From positions 124,001 to 188,000 of the forward strand of contig NZ_PGGV01000029.1 of the NCBI RefSeq assembly GCF_002798405.1: a stretch of 64,000 nucleotides of DNA. The letters are read 5' to 3'. Source of the DNA: Glycomyces xiaoerkulensis (GTDB taxonomy: Bacteria > Actinomycetota > Actinomycetes > Mycobacteriales > Micromonosporaceae). This document shows positions 1 to 11,117 of this stretch, piece after piece; within the stretch, counting starts at the first letter, position 1, and each line of letters opens with the position of its first letter. Below the pieces are notes generated by a model. That model was given only the letters and a program-made list of their open reading frames with translations, was not told where the DNA came from and searched no databases. A program made the translations under genes and the position numbers.

Positions 1-146
1 ATGACGCCGCCCCCGCTCAGGGCGGCGACGGCCATGTTGTCCCGCACCATCCACGCGAGCCCGCCGAACATCCGCTTCTCGTGCAGCTCGGTTCGGGCGA
101 CCACGATGTCGCGCACGCGGTCGGCCAGGTCCTCGTCATACGCCAT
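1..146 (-). CDS. TfoX/Sxy N-terminal domain protein (partial)
   Basis: Only the first 48 codons lie in the window, reading leftwards from an ATG at 146. The translation begins MAYDEDLADRVRDIVVART and continues through KRMFGGLAWMVRDNMAV. The MFGGLA(F/W)M followed by GNMA-type pattern is the hallmark of the TfoX N-terminal domain, which in actinomycetes occurs as small stand-alone proteins of about 110 residues. The role of these stand-alone forms is not well known; they should not be assumed to be competence regulators. The C-terminal part is off the left edge, so length and integrity cannot be judged. Confidence 0.75.
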   Translation of the reverse strand, partial: MAYDEDLADRVRDIVVARTELHEKRMFGGLAWMVRDNMAVAALSGGGV

Positions 147-181
147 CGAATGATGGTGGCACGGGGCTCCGACGAATCGGG

Positions 182-838
182 TCAGCTCAGTGAGAAGAAT
201 TTCTCGACGTGCCCGGTGGCCTCGCGGCCGAAGTCGGCGTAGAACGCCTCCCGCTCGGCGCCCTCCAGCGGCTCGCCCACGATCAGGGTGCCCTGCTCGT
301 CGACGGTCTGGGGCTGGGCCTCGGAGCCGAAGAGTACCTCGACGCCGGCCTCGGCGATGCCGCAGAAGTAGGAGACGCCGTCGCGCAACTGCTCCTCGAT
401 CGCCTGGTGCATCTTGGGGGACATCGGGTCCTCGGCCGAGGTCCCGGCCAGCCCCAGCCAGAGCATCCGCTTGCCCGCCAGCCGGGGCTGGCTGCGCCCG
501 TATGCGAACCCGTAGCCCCACACCCGGTCGATCCATCCCTTGAGGATGGCCGGAACGCTGAACCAGTAGACCGGGAAGACCGGGACGATCACGTCGGCGG
601 CCAGGAGCCGGTCCTGGTGGGAGCGGGTCAGCTCGGAGTACACCTTGTCGCGGTCGGACCAGTCGGGCTGGTCCTCCACGTTCATGCGGGGGTCGAAGTG
701 CTCGCGGTGGAGATCGAGCACGTCCACCTCGAAGCCGGCCTCCGCGAGACGCGAAGCGACCCGCTCGCCGATGTGTACGGTCAGCGAGTCGGGGCGGTGG
801 TGGGCGACCACGACCAGCGCGGTTCCTGCGGTCTGCAT
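182..838 (-). CDS. NAD(P)H:quinone oxidoreductase, flavodoxin-like fold
   Basis: The 218-residue protein has the Flavodoxin_2 fold of the MdaB/KefF/NQO-type reductases. It opens with a beta strand and phosphate-binding loop (TALVVVAHHRPDSLT), followed by the conserved VFPVYWFSVPAILKGWIDRV segment that lines the flavin site. Such enzymes reduce quinones or other electrophiles in the cytoplasm using NAD(P)H and bound FMN or FAD. An AGGAGG ribosome site precedes the ATG at 838. The gene is divergent from an AraC regulator with about 100 bp between starts, which suggests local control by that regulator in response to an electrophile. The exact substrate cannot be read from sequence. Confidence 0.85.
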   Translation of the reverse strand: MQTAGTALVVVAHHRPDSLTVHIGERVASRLAEAGFEVDVLDLHREHFDPRMNVEDQPDWSDRDKVYSELTRSHQDRLLAADVIVPVFPVYWFSVPAILKGWIDRVWGYGFAYGRSQPRLAGKRMLWLGLAGTSAEDPMSPKMHQAIEEQLRDGVSYFCGIAEAGVEVLFGSEAQPQTVDEQGTLIVGEPLEGAEREAFYADFGREATGHVEKFFSLS

Positions 839-940
839 CTTGTCCTCCTTGTCGGGTGGTGCCTCAAGTACACCGCCGATCCGGTGGACGAACTATGGCT
901 GCGAAGCTCGGCCGCATAGGCGATCGTCTACGCTTGGGGC

Positions 941-1885
941 ATGGACCCCCTGAGTGAACTCCTCGGCGGCATCCGGGCCGAAGGCGCGGTCATCAGCGAG
1001 GCGCTGCTGGAGGCGCCGTGGACCATCCGCTTCGAGGACGAGGCGCCCCTGACCATGCTCACCTTCGCCCGCGGCGGCGCCACGCTGCTCACCGCCGACG
1101 GCACCGAGACCGAGGTCTCCGCCGGCCAGACCGCCGTGGTGCGGGGGCCGAAGCCGTTCCTGCTGGCAGACGCCCCCGATTCGGCCGACCGGCCCCACAC
1201 CGAATACCGCGTGTCCTGCTTCGAGCCCGGTGCGGACGAGCAGTGCGCGGCGTTCGACTTCGGCGAGGGCCGGTGGGGCAACGCCGAGGCCGGCGCCACG
1301 GCCGTGTTCGTCGGCGCCTACCGGGCGATCGGGCGCCGCCACGAGCGCCTGCTGCGGGCCCTGCCGCCGACCCTGGTCATCGACGATCCGTCGGAGGTGT
1401 GCGGGTGGCTCGAGGAGGCCGTGACCGAGGCCGGCGACCGCAGGCCCGGCTCCCAGGCGCTGGTCGACCGGCTCTTCGACTGGGGCCTGGTCTGCACCAT
1501 CCGCTCCTGGTTCGACCGGGAGGGGCCCCAGGCCCCGGCCTGGTACCGCGGCTTCGCCGACGAGGTGGTCGGCCCGGCGCTGCGGGCGATCCACGCCGAG
1601 CCGTCACGGCCGTGGACCGTCGCGGCCCTGGCCGCGGAGTCCCGCGTGTCGCGGGCGCTGTTCGCCAGGCGGTTCACCGAGGTGATGGGCGAGGCGCCCA
1701 TGAGCTATCTGACCGTATGGCGCATGGACCTGGCCCAGGAACTGCTCACCGACACCGAGCGGACGATCGCGCAGGTGGCCAAGGCGGTCGGCTACGCCGA
1801 CGCCTTCGGCTTCAGCGCCGCGTTCAAACGCCGCCTGGGCATGCGCCCCAGCGACTTCCGCGCCGAACTCGCGGGCGCCGCTTAA
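941..1885 (+). CDS. AraC-family transcriptional regulator with N-terminal cupin domain
   Basis: This 314-residue regulator has an AraC_binding/cupin_6-like N-terminal half (about residues 1-190, with the DGTETEVSAGQTAVVRGP turn) and a C-terminal AraC/XylS double helix-turn-helix (about 205-310). The second recognition region, IAQVAKAVGYADAFGFSAAFKR, followed by GMRPSDFR, is the classic AraC signature. It is divergent from the quinone reductase gene, the usual arrangement for a regulator of a detoxifying reductase. The ATG lies about 13 bases after a TACGCT sequence, so a short-leader or leaderless transcript is possible. The stop overlaps the end of hmgA tail to tail by 4 bp. Confidence 0.88.
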   Translation: MDPLSELLGGIRAEGAVISEALLEAPWTIRFEDEAPLTMLTFARGGATLLTADGTETEVSAGQTAVVRGPKPFLLADAPDSADRPHTEYRVSCFEPGADEQCAAFDFGEGRWGNAEAGATAVFVGAYRAIGRRHERLLRALPPTLVIDDPSEVCGWLEEAVTEAGDRRPGSQALVDRLFDWGLVCTIRSWFDREGPQAPAWYRGFADEVVGPALRAIHAEPSRPWTVAALAAESRVSRALFARRFTEVMGEAPMSYLTVWRMDLAQELLTDTERTIAQVAKAVGYADAFGFSAAFKRRLGMRPSDFRAELAGAA

Positions 1886-3069
1886 ACGGCGCCCGGGTCG
1901 CGGTTCCAGGTCCAGGCGTAGTCGGTGTCCTCGCAGTCGAGCGCCGCCTCGCACAGTTCGAGCGGCCGGAACGTGTCGACCATGACCGCCAGCTCGTCGA
2001 AGTACTCGGCGCCGATGCTGCGCTCCGGCGCCCCCGGCTGCGGGCCGTGCGTGAACCCCGACGGGTGCAGCGAGATCGAGCCCTGCTCGATGCCCGAACC
2101 GCGCCTGGCCGTGTAGTCCCCGCCGCAGTAGAACATCACCTCGTCGCTGTCGACGTTGTGGTGGTTGTACGGCACCGGGATCGCGTCCGGGTGGTAGTCC
2201 ACCTTCCGCGGCACGAAGTTGCAGATCACGAAGTTCGGTCCCTGGAACACCTGGTGCGCCGGCGGCGGCTGGTGGATGCGCCCGGTGATCGGCTCGAAGT
2301 CGTGGATCGAAAACACCCACGGGTACAGGCAGCCGTCCCAGCCGACGACGTCGAACGGGTGCTGCGCGTAGGTGAACCGAGTCCAGACCGTCGCCGGGCC
2401 GCGGCCGCGGTGCTGGACGTACACGTCCACGTCCTCGCCGTCGACCAGCAGCGGTTCGGCCGGCGACCGCAGGTCCCGCTCGCAGTAGGGGGCGTGCTCC
2501 AGGAACTGGCCCCGCACCGACAGGTAGCGCTTCGGCGGCGTGATGTGGCCGGTCGACTCGACCACCAGGGTCCGCAGGGGTTCGTCCCCTGTGGGCACGA
2601 TCCGGTGGATCGTCGACATCGGCACGATCAGGTAGTCGCCCTGGGCGATGTCGATGGCCCCGAACGAGGTCTCGACGTGCGCCGAGCCGTCCTCGACGTA
2701 GACGCACTCGTCGCCGACGGCGTTCCGGTACAGCGGCGAGGGCCTGGTCGCGACCGCGTACGAGATCCGGCAGTCGGCGTTCGACAGCAGGTGTTCGCGG
2801 CCGAGGACCGCATCGCCGGCGCCGTCGAGCTTGTGGGTGCGCACGTGGCGGGGTTTGAGCGGGTGGTTCGGCACCGGATCGGCCCGCTCGGGCCGGTGCT
2901 CGGTGCTGGCGTTGATCGCGGTGGGCCGGTAGCGGTGGTACAGCAGCGAGGAGTCCGAGGAGAACCCCTCCTGGCCCATCAGCTCCTCGGAGTACAGGCC
3001 CCCGTCGGGCCCGCGGAACTGCGTGTGTCGCTTGTCGGGGATCTGCCCGACCGATCGGTAGAACGGCAC
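1882..3069 (-). CDS. hmgA: homogentisate 1,2-dioxygenase
   Basis: HmgA opens the homogentisate ring to maleylacetoacetate using non-haem iron and oxygen, a central step of tyrosine and phenylalanine breakdown. The 395-residue protein carries the iron-ligand region PYNHHNVDSDEVMFYCGG and the later SLHPSGFTHGPQPG segment that supply the His/Glu/His facial ligands. The N-terminal signature MPFYRSVGQIPDKRHTQFR also matches the family. It is somewhat shorter than proteobacterial and eukaryotic enzymes of about 430-445 residues, as is usual in actinomycetes. It is divergent from the unknown gene and fahA, so the two transcription units share a 123-bp control region. Confidence 0.95.
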   Translation of the reverse strand: MPFYRSVGQIPDKRHTQFRGPDGGLYSEELMGQEGFSSDSSLLYHRYRPTAINASTEHRPERADPVPNHPLKPRHVRTHKLDGAGDAVLGREHLLSNADCRISYAVATRPSPLYRNAVGDECVYVEDGSAHVETSFGAIDIAQGDYLIVPMSTIHRIVPTGDEPLRTLVVESTGHITPPKRYLSVRGQFLEHAPYCERDLRSPAEPLLVDGEDVDVYVQHRGRGPATVWTRFTYAQHPFDVVGWDGCLYPWVFSIHDFEPITGRIHQPPPAHQVFQGPNFVICNFVPRKVDYHPDAIPVPYNHHNVDSDEVMFYCGGDYTARRGSGIEQGSISLHPSGFTHGPQPGAPERSIGAEYFDELAVMVDTFRPLELCEAALDCEDTDYAWTWNRDPGAV

Positions 3070-3192
3070 GGCGACTCCTTTGTCGATGAGCGGGACGGCG
3101 GTGACCGCCCGCTGCGGGTGGCTCTGCCCTCAGCCTAGCGTTCCTCGTGTGCCTTATCGACATCTCCGGGTGACGGCCGTACGCTCGTGGGC

Positions 3193-3987
3193 ATGTCCGA
3201 ACCGATGCCCGCGATGCTGCGGGGCCTGATCGACGACGCGGCGGTGTTCCCGCCCGGGAATGCGGCCCTCGAAGACGCCGTCCCGGCCCACCGGGGCCAC
3301 CGGGACTCCTGGTATTCGGACATGGTCGGGCCGCTGCTGGTGCCGGTCAGCCGCCTGGCCGATCTGGAACCGGGCGGCTCCGGGCTGCGCATCGGGGTCA
3401 TCGTCGACTGCGAACCCGAGTACGTCCGCGAGGCGCTCGGCGACCTCGACCCGCGGGTGGAGGTCGTCCAGTACGAGTCCCGCGCCGCCCTGCACCACCT
3501 GGCCAAGGCCGCCGAGGACTGGGAGGCGCCGGTGTTCGCCGAGCTCCCCTTCGGCGAGGAGCCGCTCGAGGCCGTCGTCGGGACCGGATTCACCCCCAAG
3601 TTCCGCACCGGCGGCCCCTCCGAGGAGTTCTTCCCGCCGCCGGGGGTCCTGGCCGGGTCCATCGTCGGCTGCGCGCGCCGCTCCCTGCCGTTCAAACTCA
3701 CCGCCGGCCTGCACCGGGCCGTGCGCCACCGCGACTCCGAGACCGGCTTCGTCCACCACGGCTTCCTCAACGTGCTCGTCGCCTCGGCCGAGGCCGCCGC
3801 CGGCGCCGACACCGACCGGGTCGCCGAGCTGCTCGACTCCACCGACGCCGCCGACCTCGCCGCGCGGTCCCGTGCGATGATCGACCGCCCCAGGCCCCTG
3901 TGGGCCGGGTTCGGCTCGTGCAGCGTCGACGAGCCGCTGGAGGATCTGCTGTCGTTCTCGCTGCTGACCGAAGGAGGGGACCGTTGA
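3193..3987 (+). CDS. unknown protein translationally coupled to fumarylacetoacetase
   Basis: I do not recognise a catalytic family in this 264-residue protein. Visible features are MLRGLIDDAAVFPPGNA near the N terminus, a central EVVQYESRAALHHLAKAAED segment, and RTGGPSEEFFPPPGVLAGS followed by a conserved-looking KLTAGLHRAVRHRD motif. It has no signal peptide or membrane segment, so it is probably cytoplasmic. Its stop overlaps the TTG start of fahA by 3 nt, so both proteins come from one transcript. Its position between hmgA and fahA, with no maleylacetoacetate isomerase in the window, makes a role in that missing step a reasonable but unproven guess. A GTG at 3187 is an alternative start. 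Confidence 0.8.
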   Translation: MSEPMPAMLRGLIDDAAVFPPGNAALEDAVPAHRGHRDSWYSDMVGPLLVPVSRLADLEPGGSGLRIGVIVDCEPEYVREALGDLDPRVEVVQYESRAALHHLAKAAEDWEAPVFAELPFGEEPLEAVVGTGFTPKFRTGGPSEEFFPPPGVLAGSIVGCARRSLPFKLTAGLHRAVRHRDSETGFVHHGFLNVLVASAEAAAGADTDRVAELLDSTDAADLAARSRAMIDRPRPLWAGFGSCSVDEPLEDLLSFSLLTEGGDR

Positions 3988-5189
3988 GCTGGGTCGAGGG
4001 AGCCGCCGGAGGGCCGTTCGGGATCCACCACCTGCCCTACGGGGTGTTCTCCACCGCGGCCGACCCGCATCCGCGCCCGGCCGTGCGCATCGGCGACTTC
4101 GCGCTGGACCTGCGCGAGCTGGCCGCCGGGCCGTTCCTCCTGCCGTGGATCCGGCCCGCCTTCGGCGCGCTCGACCTGGGCGAGTTCATGGCCGCCGGGC
4201 CCGCCGCGTGGCGCGCGGTGCGGCTCCAGTTGACCGAGCTGCTCACCGACGACCACTACGCCGCCGAGTACGAGCACCTGCTCGTCCCGATCGACGAGGT
4301 CACTATGCACCGGCCGTTCGCCGTGGCCGACTTCGTCGACTTCTACTCCTCGGAGCACCACGCCACCAACCTCGGCCGCATGCTCCGGCCCGACAGCGAG
4401 CCGCTCCTGCCCAACTGGAAGCGCCTCCCGGTCGGCTACCACGGCCGCGCCGGGACCGTCGTCCCCTCCGGCACCCCGATCCACCGGCCCGACGGGCAGA
4501 GCAAGGGCCCCGACGGCGCGATCGAGTTCGGCCCCAGCCGCCGCCTCGACATCGAGGCCGAGGTCGGCTTCGTCGTCGGCGTCGGCACCGAGCTGGGCGA
4601 GGCGGTCGCCCCCGACCGGTTCACCGACCACGTCTTCGGCCTCGTCCTGCTCAACGACTGGTCGGCCCGCGACCTCCAGGCCTGGGAGTACCAGCCGCTC
4701 GGGCCGTTCCTCGGCAAGTCCTTCGCCACCTCGATCGGCCACTGGGTCACGCCCCTGGAGGCCCTGGACCCGGCCCGGACCGACGCGCCCGCACAGGACC
4801 CGGCCCCGCACGACTACCTCGCCGAAGCCGACCGGTTCGCCTACGACCTGACCCTGTCGGTCGCGCTCAACGGCACCGAGGTCGCCCGGCCGCCGTTCGC
4901 CCAGATGTACTGGACGCCCGCCCAGCAGCTCGCGCACATGACCGTGAACGGCGCGAGCCTGCGCACCGGCGACCTCTACGGCTCGGGGACCGTCTCCGGG
5001 CCCGAGAAGTCGCAGTGGGGGAGCTTCCAGGAGCTGTCCTGGGGCGGCAAGGAACCGATCCGGCTGCCGGACGGTTCGGAGCGGACCTTCCTGGAAGCCG
5101 GCGACACCGTCGCCATCGGCGCCACCGCGCCCGGACCGGACGGCGAGACGATCGGACTCGGCGAGGTGGCCGGCACCGTCACCGGTTGA
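3984..5189 (+). CDS. fahA: fumarylacetoacetase
   Basis: FahA hydrolyses fumarylacetoacetate to fumarate and acetoacetate, the last step of tyrosine catabolism. The TTG start at 3984 overlaps the previous stop and has a GGAGGGG ribosome site about 5 bases upstream; it gives a 401-residue protein of normal bacterial length. Recognisable family segments are [57 protein letters not shown] and a [20 protein letters not shown] stretch, which hold the catalytic histidine and the metal-binding acidic residues. Longer reading upstream would run into the coding region of the preceding gene in another frame. The 3' end overlaps the convergent Lrp-type gene by 11 bp. Confidence 0.95.
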   Translation: MSWVEGAAGGPFGIHHLPYGVFSTAADPHPRPAVRIGDFALDLRELAAGPFLLPWIRPAFGALDLGEFMAAGPAAWRAVRLQLTELLTDDHYAAEYEHLLVPIDEVTMHRPFAVADFVDFYSSEHHATNLGRMLRPDSEPLLPNWKRLPVGYHGRAGTVVPSGTPIHRPDGQSKGPDGAIEFGPSRRLDIEAEVGFVVGVGTELGEAVAPDRFTDHVFGLVLLNDWSARDLQAWEYQPLGPFLGKSFATSIGHWVTPLEALDPARTDAPAQDPAPHDYLAEADRFAYDLTLSVALNGTEVARPPFAQMYWTPAQQLAHMTVNGASLRTGDLYGSGTVSGPEKSQWGSFQELSWGGKEPIRLPDGSERTFLEAGDTVAIGATAPGPDGETIGLGEVAGTVTG

Positions 5190-5667
5190 GCCCGGCCGCC
5201 TCCCGCACCAGCGGCAGCGTCCGCAGCCGGATCTGCTCGTCCAGCGCGACCACCGTCGAGGCCCGCAGCACCCCCTCGCTGGCCAGCACCCGGTCGATCA
5301 CCCCCTGCAGCTCGGCGTTGGTGCGCGCCACGATCCTGCACAGCAGGTCGCCGGTCCCGGTGACCGTGTGCGCCTCCAGCACCTCCGGGATCAGGCTCAG
5401 CCGCCGCGCGACCGCGTCGTGCCCGACCGCCTGCCGCAGTTCCAGGGTCACGAACGCCGTCACCGGGTAGCCGAGCGAGGCCGGATCGACCCGCGGCCCG
5501 TAGCCCCGGACGACCCCGCGGGCGGCCAGCTTGTCCAGCCGCGCCTGCACCGTCCCGCGCGCCACGCCGAGCCGGCGCGAGCATTCGAGCACCCCGATCC
5601 TGGGTACCTCCTCGAAGAGTGCGATGAGTCGGGCATCGAGTGCATCGATCGGCATTTCGCTGGTCAT
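5179..5667 (-). CDS. Lrp/AsnC-family transcriptional regulator
   Basis: The 162-residue protein has the Lrp/AsnC layout: an N-terminal winged helix ([20 protein letters not shown] then [17 protein letters not shown]) followed by the RAM ligand-binding domain, where [20 protein letters not shown] is the ligand-loop signature. It is divergent from hppD with 130 bp between starts and convergent with fahA, so it is well placed to control the tyrosine and possibly the histidine genes in response to an amino acid. I chose the ATG at 5667; the ATG at 5655 ([10 protein letters not shown]) is equally possible. The reading frame stays open further upstream but enters hppD antisense sequence with no family similarity. 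Confidence 0.88.
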   Translation of the reverse strand: MTSEMPIDALDARLIALFEEVPRIGVLECSRRLGVARGTVQARLDKLAARGVVRGYGPRVDPASLGYPVTAFVTLELRQAVGHDAVARRLSLIPEVLEAHTVTGTGDLLCRIVARTNAELQGVIDRVLASEGVLRASTVVALDEQIRLRTLPLVREAAGLNR

Positions 5668-5761
5668 GTTGACCAGTCTATACCGCAAACGATGCGGCGA
5701 TCTGCGCAATATGACCACCGACTTGGTGGCGACTTGCCCAATCGATCGGGAGCCTCGATGA

Positions 5762-6952
<1,191 letters not shown>

Positions 6953-6969
6953 CGGAGGCGGAGACGACG

Positions 6970-8604
6970 ATGCGCGCACCACGCGGCCCGGAGCGGCACT
7001 GCCGCAACTGGGCCACCGAAGCGGCCTACCGGATGCTGCAGAACAACCTCGATCCCGAGGTCGCCGAGCGCCCCGAGGACCTGGTCGTTTACGGCGGCAC
7101 CGGCAAGGCGGCGCGGTCGGGCGCCGACCTCGAGGCGATCCTGACCGCCCTGACCGGCCTCGGCGACGACGAGACGCTGCTGGTGCAGTCGGGTCGCGCG
7201 GTCGGCGTCCTGCCCACCCACGAATGGGCGCCGCGGGTGCTGCTGGCCAACTCCAACCTCGTCGGCGACTGGGCGACCTGGCCCGAATTCCGGCGGCTCG
7301 AGGCGCTCGGCCTGACCATGTACGGGCAGATGACGGCCGGGTCCTGGATCTACATCGGCACCCAGGGCATCCTCCAGGGCACCTACGAGACCTTCGCCGC
7401 CGTCGCCGAGAAGCGGTTCGGCGGCAGCCTCGAAGGGACGCTCACCCTGACCGCCGGCTGCGGCGGCATGGGCGGCGCCCAGCCGCTGGCGGTGACCATG
7501 AACGGCGGCGTCTGCCTGATCGTCGACGTCGACCCCGACCACCTGCGCCGCCGGGTCCAGCGGCGCTACCTCGACACCGTCGCCGACGACCTCGACGACG
7601 CCCTCGCCCGGGCCGAGGCCGCCAAGGCCGCCGGCGAAGCGAAGTCGATCGGTCTGGTCGGCAACGCCGCCGCCGCGGTCCCCGAGATCCTGGCCCGCGG
7701 CACCGAAGTCGACATCGTCACCGACCAGACCTCCGCCCACGACCCGCTCGCCTACGTCCCCGAAGGGGTCGACCACCGCGAAGCCCCGATCTACGCCCGC
7801 GAACGCCCCGACGAGTACACCGAGCGCGCCCGCGCCTCCATGGCCGGGCACGTCGAGGCCATGGTCGGATTCGCCGACGCCGGCGCCGAGGTCTTCGACT
7901 ACGGCAACTCCATCCGCGGCGAGGCCCTCGCCGGCGGCTGCAGGCGCGCCTTCGACTTCCCCGGCTTCGTCCCCGCCTACATCCGCCCCCTGTTCTGCGA
8001 AGGCAAGGGGCCCTTCCGGTGGGCCGCGCTATCGGGCGAGGCGGCCGACATCGCCGCCACCGACGAGGCGATCCTCGACCTCTTCGCCGACAACCGCACC
8101 CTGACCCGCTGGATCGAGCTGGCGCGAGAGCGGGTCGAATTCCAGGGACTCCCGGCGCGGATCTGCTGGCTCGGACAGGGCGAGCGCGACCGCGCCGGGG
8201 CCCGGTTCAACGACATGGTCGCCGACGGGACCCTGAAAGCCCCCATCGCGATCGGCCGCGACCACCTCGACTGCGGCTCGGTGGCCAGCCCCTACCGGGA
8301 GACCGAGGGCATGCGCGACGGCTCCGACGCCATAGCCGACTGGCCACTGCTCAACGCCCTGGTCAACACCGCATCCGGGGCGAGCTGGGTGAGCATCCAC
8401 CAAGGCGGCGGCGTCGGCATGGGACGATCCATCCACGCCGGACAGGTCACAGTGGCCGACGGAACCGGACTGGCAGCGCGGAAGCTCGAACGCGTGCTCG
8501 CCAACGATCCGGCGACGGGCGTGCTCCGCCACGTCGACGCCGGTTACGAAGGGGCCGAGCGGGTAGCCGAGCAGCACGGCATTCGGATTCCGACCCGGGA
8601 ATAG
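6970..8604 (+). CDS. hutU: urocanate hydratase
   Basis: HutU adds water to urocanate to give imidazolonepropionate, using tightly bound NAD as electrophile. The sequence shows [18 protein letters not shown] near the N terminus, the long conserved [19 protein letters not shown] and [20 protein letters not shown] blocks, and [14 protein letters not shown] with the conserved cysteine of the active site. I chose the ATG at 6970 because GGAGG and GGAG sequences lie just upstream. An in-frame GTG at 6949 that overlaps the hppD stop would add seven residues. The resulting 544-551 residues are the usual urocanase length. Confidence 0.95.
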   Translation: MRAPRGPERHCRNWATEAAYRMLQNNLDPEVAERPEDLVVYGGTGKAARSGADLEAILTALTGLGDDETLLVQSGRAVGVLPTHEWAPRVLLANSNLVGDWATWPEFRRLEALGLTMYGQMTAGSWIYIGTQGILQGTYETFAAVAEKRFGGSLEGTLTLTAGCGGMGGAQPLAVTMNGGVCLIVDVDPDHLRRRVQRRYLDTVADDLDDALARAEAAKAAGEAKSIGLVGNAAAAVPEILARGTEVDIVTDQTSAHDPLAYVPEGVDHREAPIYARERPDEYTERARASMAGHVEAMVGFADAGAEVFDYGNSIRGEALAGGCRRAFDFPGFVPAYIRPLFCEGKGPFRWAALSGEAADIAATDEAILDLFADNRTLTRWIELARERVEFQGLPARICWLGQGERDRAGARFNDMVADGTLKAPIAIGRDHLDCGSVASPYRETEGMRDGSDAIADWPLLNALVNTASGASWVSIHQGGGVGMGRSIHAGQVTVADGTGLAARKLERVLANDPATGVLRHVDAGYEGAERVAEQHGIRIPTRE

Positions 8605-8616
8605 GTTGGGGGCAAC

Positions 8617-9822
8617 ATGGACACGTCGACGTTCAAGCGACTGTGGGAAGAACTGCACGACATCGGGCGCACCGAGCAGGGCGGCTACCGGCGGTACGCC
8701 TGGAGCGAAGCCGACCTGGCCTGCCGCAACTGGTTCCGTCGCCAGGCCGAGCGGCGCGACATGGAGGTCGAAAGCGACAGGAACGGCAACCTCTACGCCT
8801 GGTGGGGCACCTGGCGCACCGGCGAGGCGGTCCTGACCGGCAGCCACTTCGACTCGGTCCCCGACGGCGGCGCCTACGACGGCCCGCTCGGCATCGTCTC
8901 GGCGTTCCTGGCCGTCGACGTCCTCCGCGAACAGGGAGCCCGACCGCGCCGCCCGATCGGCATCGCCGCCTTCACCGAAGAAGAAGGCGCCCGATTCGGC
9001 GTCCCCTGCCTCGGCACCCGCCTCATGACCGGCGCGATCGACCCCGAACGCGCCCGCCGCCTCGCCGACGCCGACGGCGCCACCCTCGGCCAGGCCATGG
9101 AGGAGAACAACGCCGACGCCGGCGTCCTCGGCCCCGACACCGAACGCCTCGCACACCTCGCAGCATTCGTCGAACTCCACATCGAACAAGGCCGCGCCCT
9201 CGACGCCGAAACCGCACCGGTGGGCGTGGCCGACGCCATCCGGCCGCACGGCCGCTGGCGGCTCACCTTCACCGGCGAAGGCAACCACGCCGGCACCACA
9301 CTCCTGCCCGACCGGTGCGACCCCATGCTCACCTTCGCGTTCACCGTCCTGGCCGCCCGCAAGGAAGCCCGCCTCGCCGGCGGGGTCGCCACCGTCGGCC
9401 GCGCCGAGATCGACCCCGGCGCCACCAACGCCATTCCCGGCCGCGTGCGCGCCTGGCTCGACGCCCGCGCCCCCGACGAGGCCACCCTCGGCCAGATCCT
9501 CACCGGCCTCGAATCCAAAATGCACGAACGCGCCGGCCGGGACGGCACCCTGGCCGCCATCGAAACCGAAACCCAGACCGGCACCGTCGAATTCGACCCC
9601 GCACTGCGCGACCGGCTCGCCACCGCCCTCGGCGGCGCCCCGACCCTGCCGACCGGCGCCGGCCACGACGCCGGCGTGCTCGCGGCCCACATCCCCACCG
9701 CCATGCTCTTCGTCCGCAACCGCACCGGCGTCTCCCACGCCCCCGCCGAAACGGCCACCGACGACGACTGCGCCGCCGGCGTCGACGCGCTCGCCGCCGC
9801 CCTGCGGGAACTCGCATGCTGA
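8617..9822 (+). CDS. M20-family amidohydrolase (allantoate/carbamoylase type), candidate N-formylglutamate deformylase
   Basis: This 401-residue enzyme belongs to the M20 hydantoinase/carbamoylase group that includes allantoate amidohydrolase and N-carbamoyl-amino-acid hydrolases. Metal-site motifs are [19 protein letters not shown] (first His and bridging Asp), TEEEGARFG (general-base Glu), and a C-terminal [10 protein letters not shown] segment. The family acts on N-carbamoyl or N-formyl type amides. It sits between hutU and hutF, overlapping the hutF start by 7 bp. HutF makes N-formylglutamate and no hutG is visible here, so the likely role is release of formate from N-formylglutamate. That assignment rests on context; sequence alone would suggest allantoate amidohydrolase. 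Confidence 0.85.
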   Translation: MDTSTFKRLWEELHDIGRTEQGGYRRYAWSEADLACRNWFRRQAERRDMEVESDRNGNLYAWWGTWRTGEAVLTGSHFDSVPDGGAYDGPLGIVSAFLAVDVLREQGARPRRPIGIAAFTEEEGARFGVPCLGTRLMTGAIDPERARRLADADGATLGQAMEENNADAGVLGPDTERLAHLAAFVELHIEQGRALDAETAPVGVADAIRPHGRWRLTFTGEGNHAGTTLLPDRCDPMLTFAFTVLAARKEARLAGGVATVGRAEIDPGATNAIPGRVRAWLDARAPDEATLGQILTGLESKMHERAGRDGTLAAIETETQTGTVEFDPALRDRLATALGGAPTLPTGAGHDAGVLAAHIPTAMLFVRNRTGVSHAPAETATDDDCAAGVDALAAALRELAC

Positions 9823-11117
9823 CCTACTGGGCCGAACACGCCTGGCTCGACCACGGCCCGGCCGAAGCGGTCGCCATCGGCGTCGACGACGGCGTCATCG
9901 TCTCGGTCGAAACCGGAACCGAACCGGCGGGCCACCACATCCTCCGCGGCATCACCGTCCCCGGCCTGGCCGACTGCCACTCCCACGCCTTCCACCGCGC
10001 CATGCGCGGCCGCACCCACGACCAGCAGGGCGGCACCTTCTGGACCTGGAGAGCGGGCATGTACGCGCTGGCCGACCGCCTCGACCCCGACGCCTACCAC
10101 CGGCTCGCCCGCGCCGTCTACGCCGAGATGGCCCTGGCCGGCATCACCTGCGTCGGCGAGTTCCACTACCTCCACCACGGCCCCGGCGGACGGCCCTACG
10201 ACGACCCCAACGCCATGGGCCGGGCACTCATCGCCGCCGCGGCCGACGCTGGCATCCGCATCACCCTGCTCGACGCCCTATACCTCGCCGGCGGATTCGG
10301 CCGCCCCCTCGAAGGCGCCCAACGCCGCTTCGGCGACGGCAGCCTCGAGGCCTGGATGAACCGCGTCGACAAGCTCGACGCCCCGCCCCACGCCGTCGCC
10401 GGCATCGCCGTCCACTCCGTCCGGGCCGTACCCGACACCGCCATCGAAGCATTCGCCTGCTCCACCGAAGGCCGCCCCGTCCACACCCACCTGTCCGAAC
10501 AGCGCGCCGAGAACGACGCCTGCCGCGCCCAACACGGATGCAGCCCCACCGAACTGCTCGAACGCTGCGGACTGCTCGGCCCCGACCTCACCGCCGTCCA
10601 CGCCACCCACCCGGCCAACCAAGACCTCTCGCTGCTGGCGCGCTCCGGCACCACCGTGTGCCTGTGCCCCACCACCGAACGGGACCTCGCCGACGGACTC
10701 GGCCCCGCCCGCGCCCTCGCCACCGCCGGAGTGCCGCTGTCGCTCGGCACCGACGGCAACGCCGTCATCGACCTGTTCGAAGAGGCCCGCGCCGTCGAAA
10801 TGCACGAACGCCTCGTCAGCGAGCGGCGCGGCCGCTTCACCGCCGACGAACTGCTGAACATGATGACCGGCCACGGCGGCCTCGGGTGGCCCGACGCCGG
10901 ACGCCTCGCCGTCGGCAACCGCGCCGACCTGGTCACCGTCGCCCTCGACACGCCCCGCACCGCCGGGATCGAACCCGGCGGGACCGTCCACGCCGCCACC
11001 GCCGCCGACATCACCGACGTCGTCATCGACGGCCGCCGCATCGTCGCCGAAGGCCGCCACACCGCAATCGACGTCGCCGCCGAACTCAACGCCGCCATAG
11101 AGGAGCTGTGGAAATGA
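9816..11117 (+). CDS. hutF: formimidoylglutamate deiminase
   Basis: HutF deiminates N-formimidoylglutamate to N-formylglutamate and ammonia, which defines the formylglutamate branch of histidine breakdown. The 433-residue protein is an amidohydrolase-superfamily member: the metal-binding HxH is in [20 protein letters not shown], another ligand in [12 protein letters not shown], and the catalytic Asp in [18 protein letters not shown]. The [11 protein letters not shown] stretch is typical of HutF rather than of other amidohydrolases. Its ATG overlaps the end of the M20 gene and its stop overlaps the hutI start (ATGA), so translation is tightly coupled. Confidence 0.93.
   Translation: MLTYWAEHAWLDHGPAEAVAIGVDDGVIVSVETGTEPAGHHILRGITVPGLADCHSHAFHRAMRGRTHDQQGGTFWTWRAGMYALADRLDPDAYHRLARAVYAEMALAGITCVGEFHYLHHGPGGRPYDDPNAMGRALIAAAADAGIRITLLDALYLAGGFGRPLEGAQRRFGDGSLEAWMNRVDKLDAPPHAVAGIAVHSVRAVPDTAIEAFACSTEGRPVHTHLSEQRAENDACRAQHGCSPTELLERCGLLGPDLTAVHATHPANQDLSLLARSGTTVCLCPTTERDLADGLGPARALATAGVPLSLGTDGNAVIDLFEEARAVEMHERLVSERRGRFTADELLNMMTGHGGLGWPDAGRLAVGNRADLVTVALDTPRTAGIEPGGTVHAATAADITDVVIDGRRIVAEGRHTAIDVAAELNAAIEELWK

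Noticed and set aside
1604-3163. Long minus-strand frames overlapping hmgA and the AraC gene
   Set aside because: Arg/Pro/Ala-rich translations without domain signatures; these are frame shadows of the two real genes.
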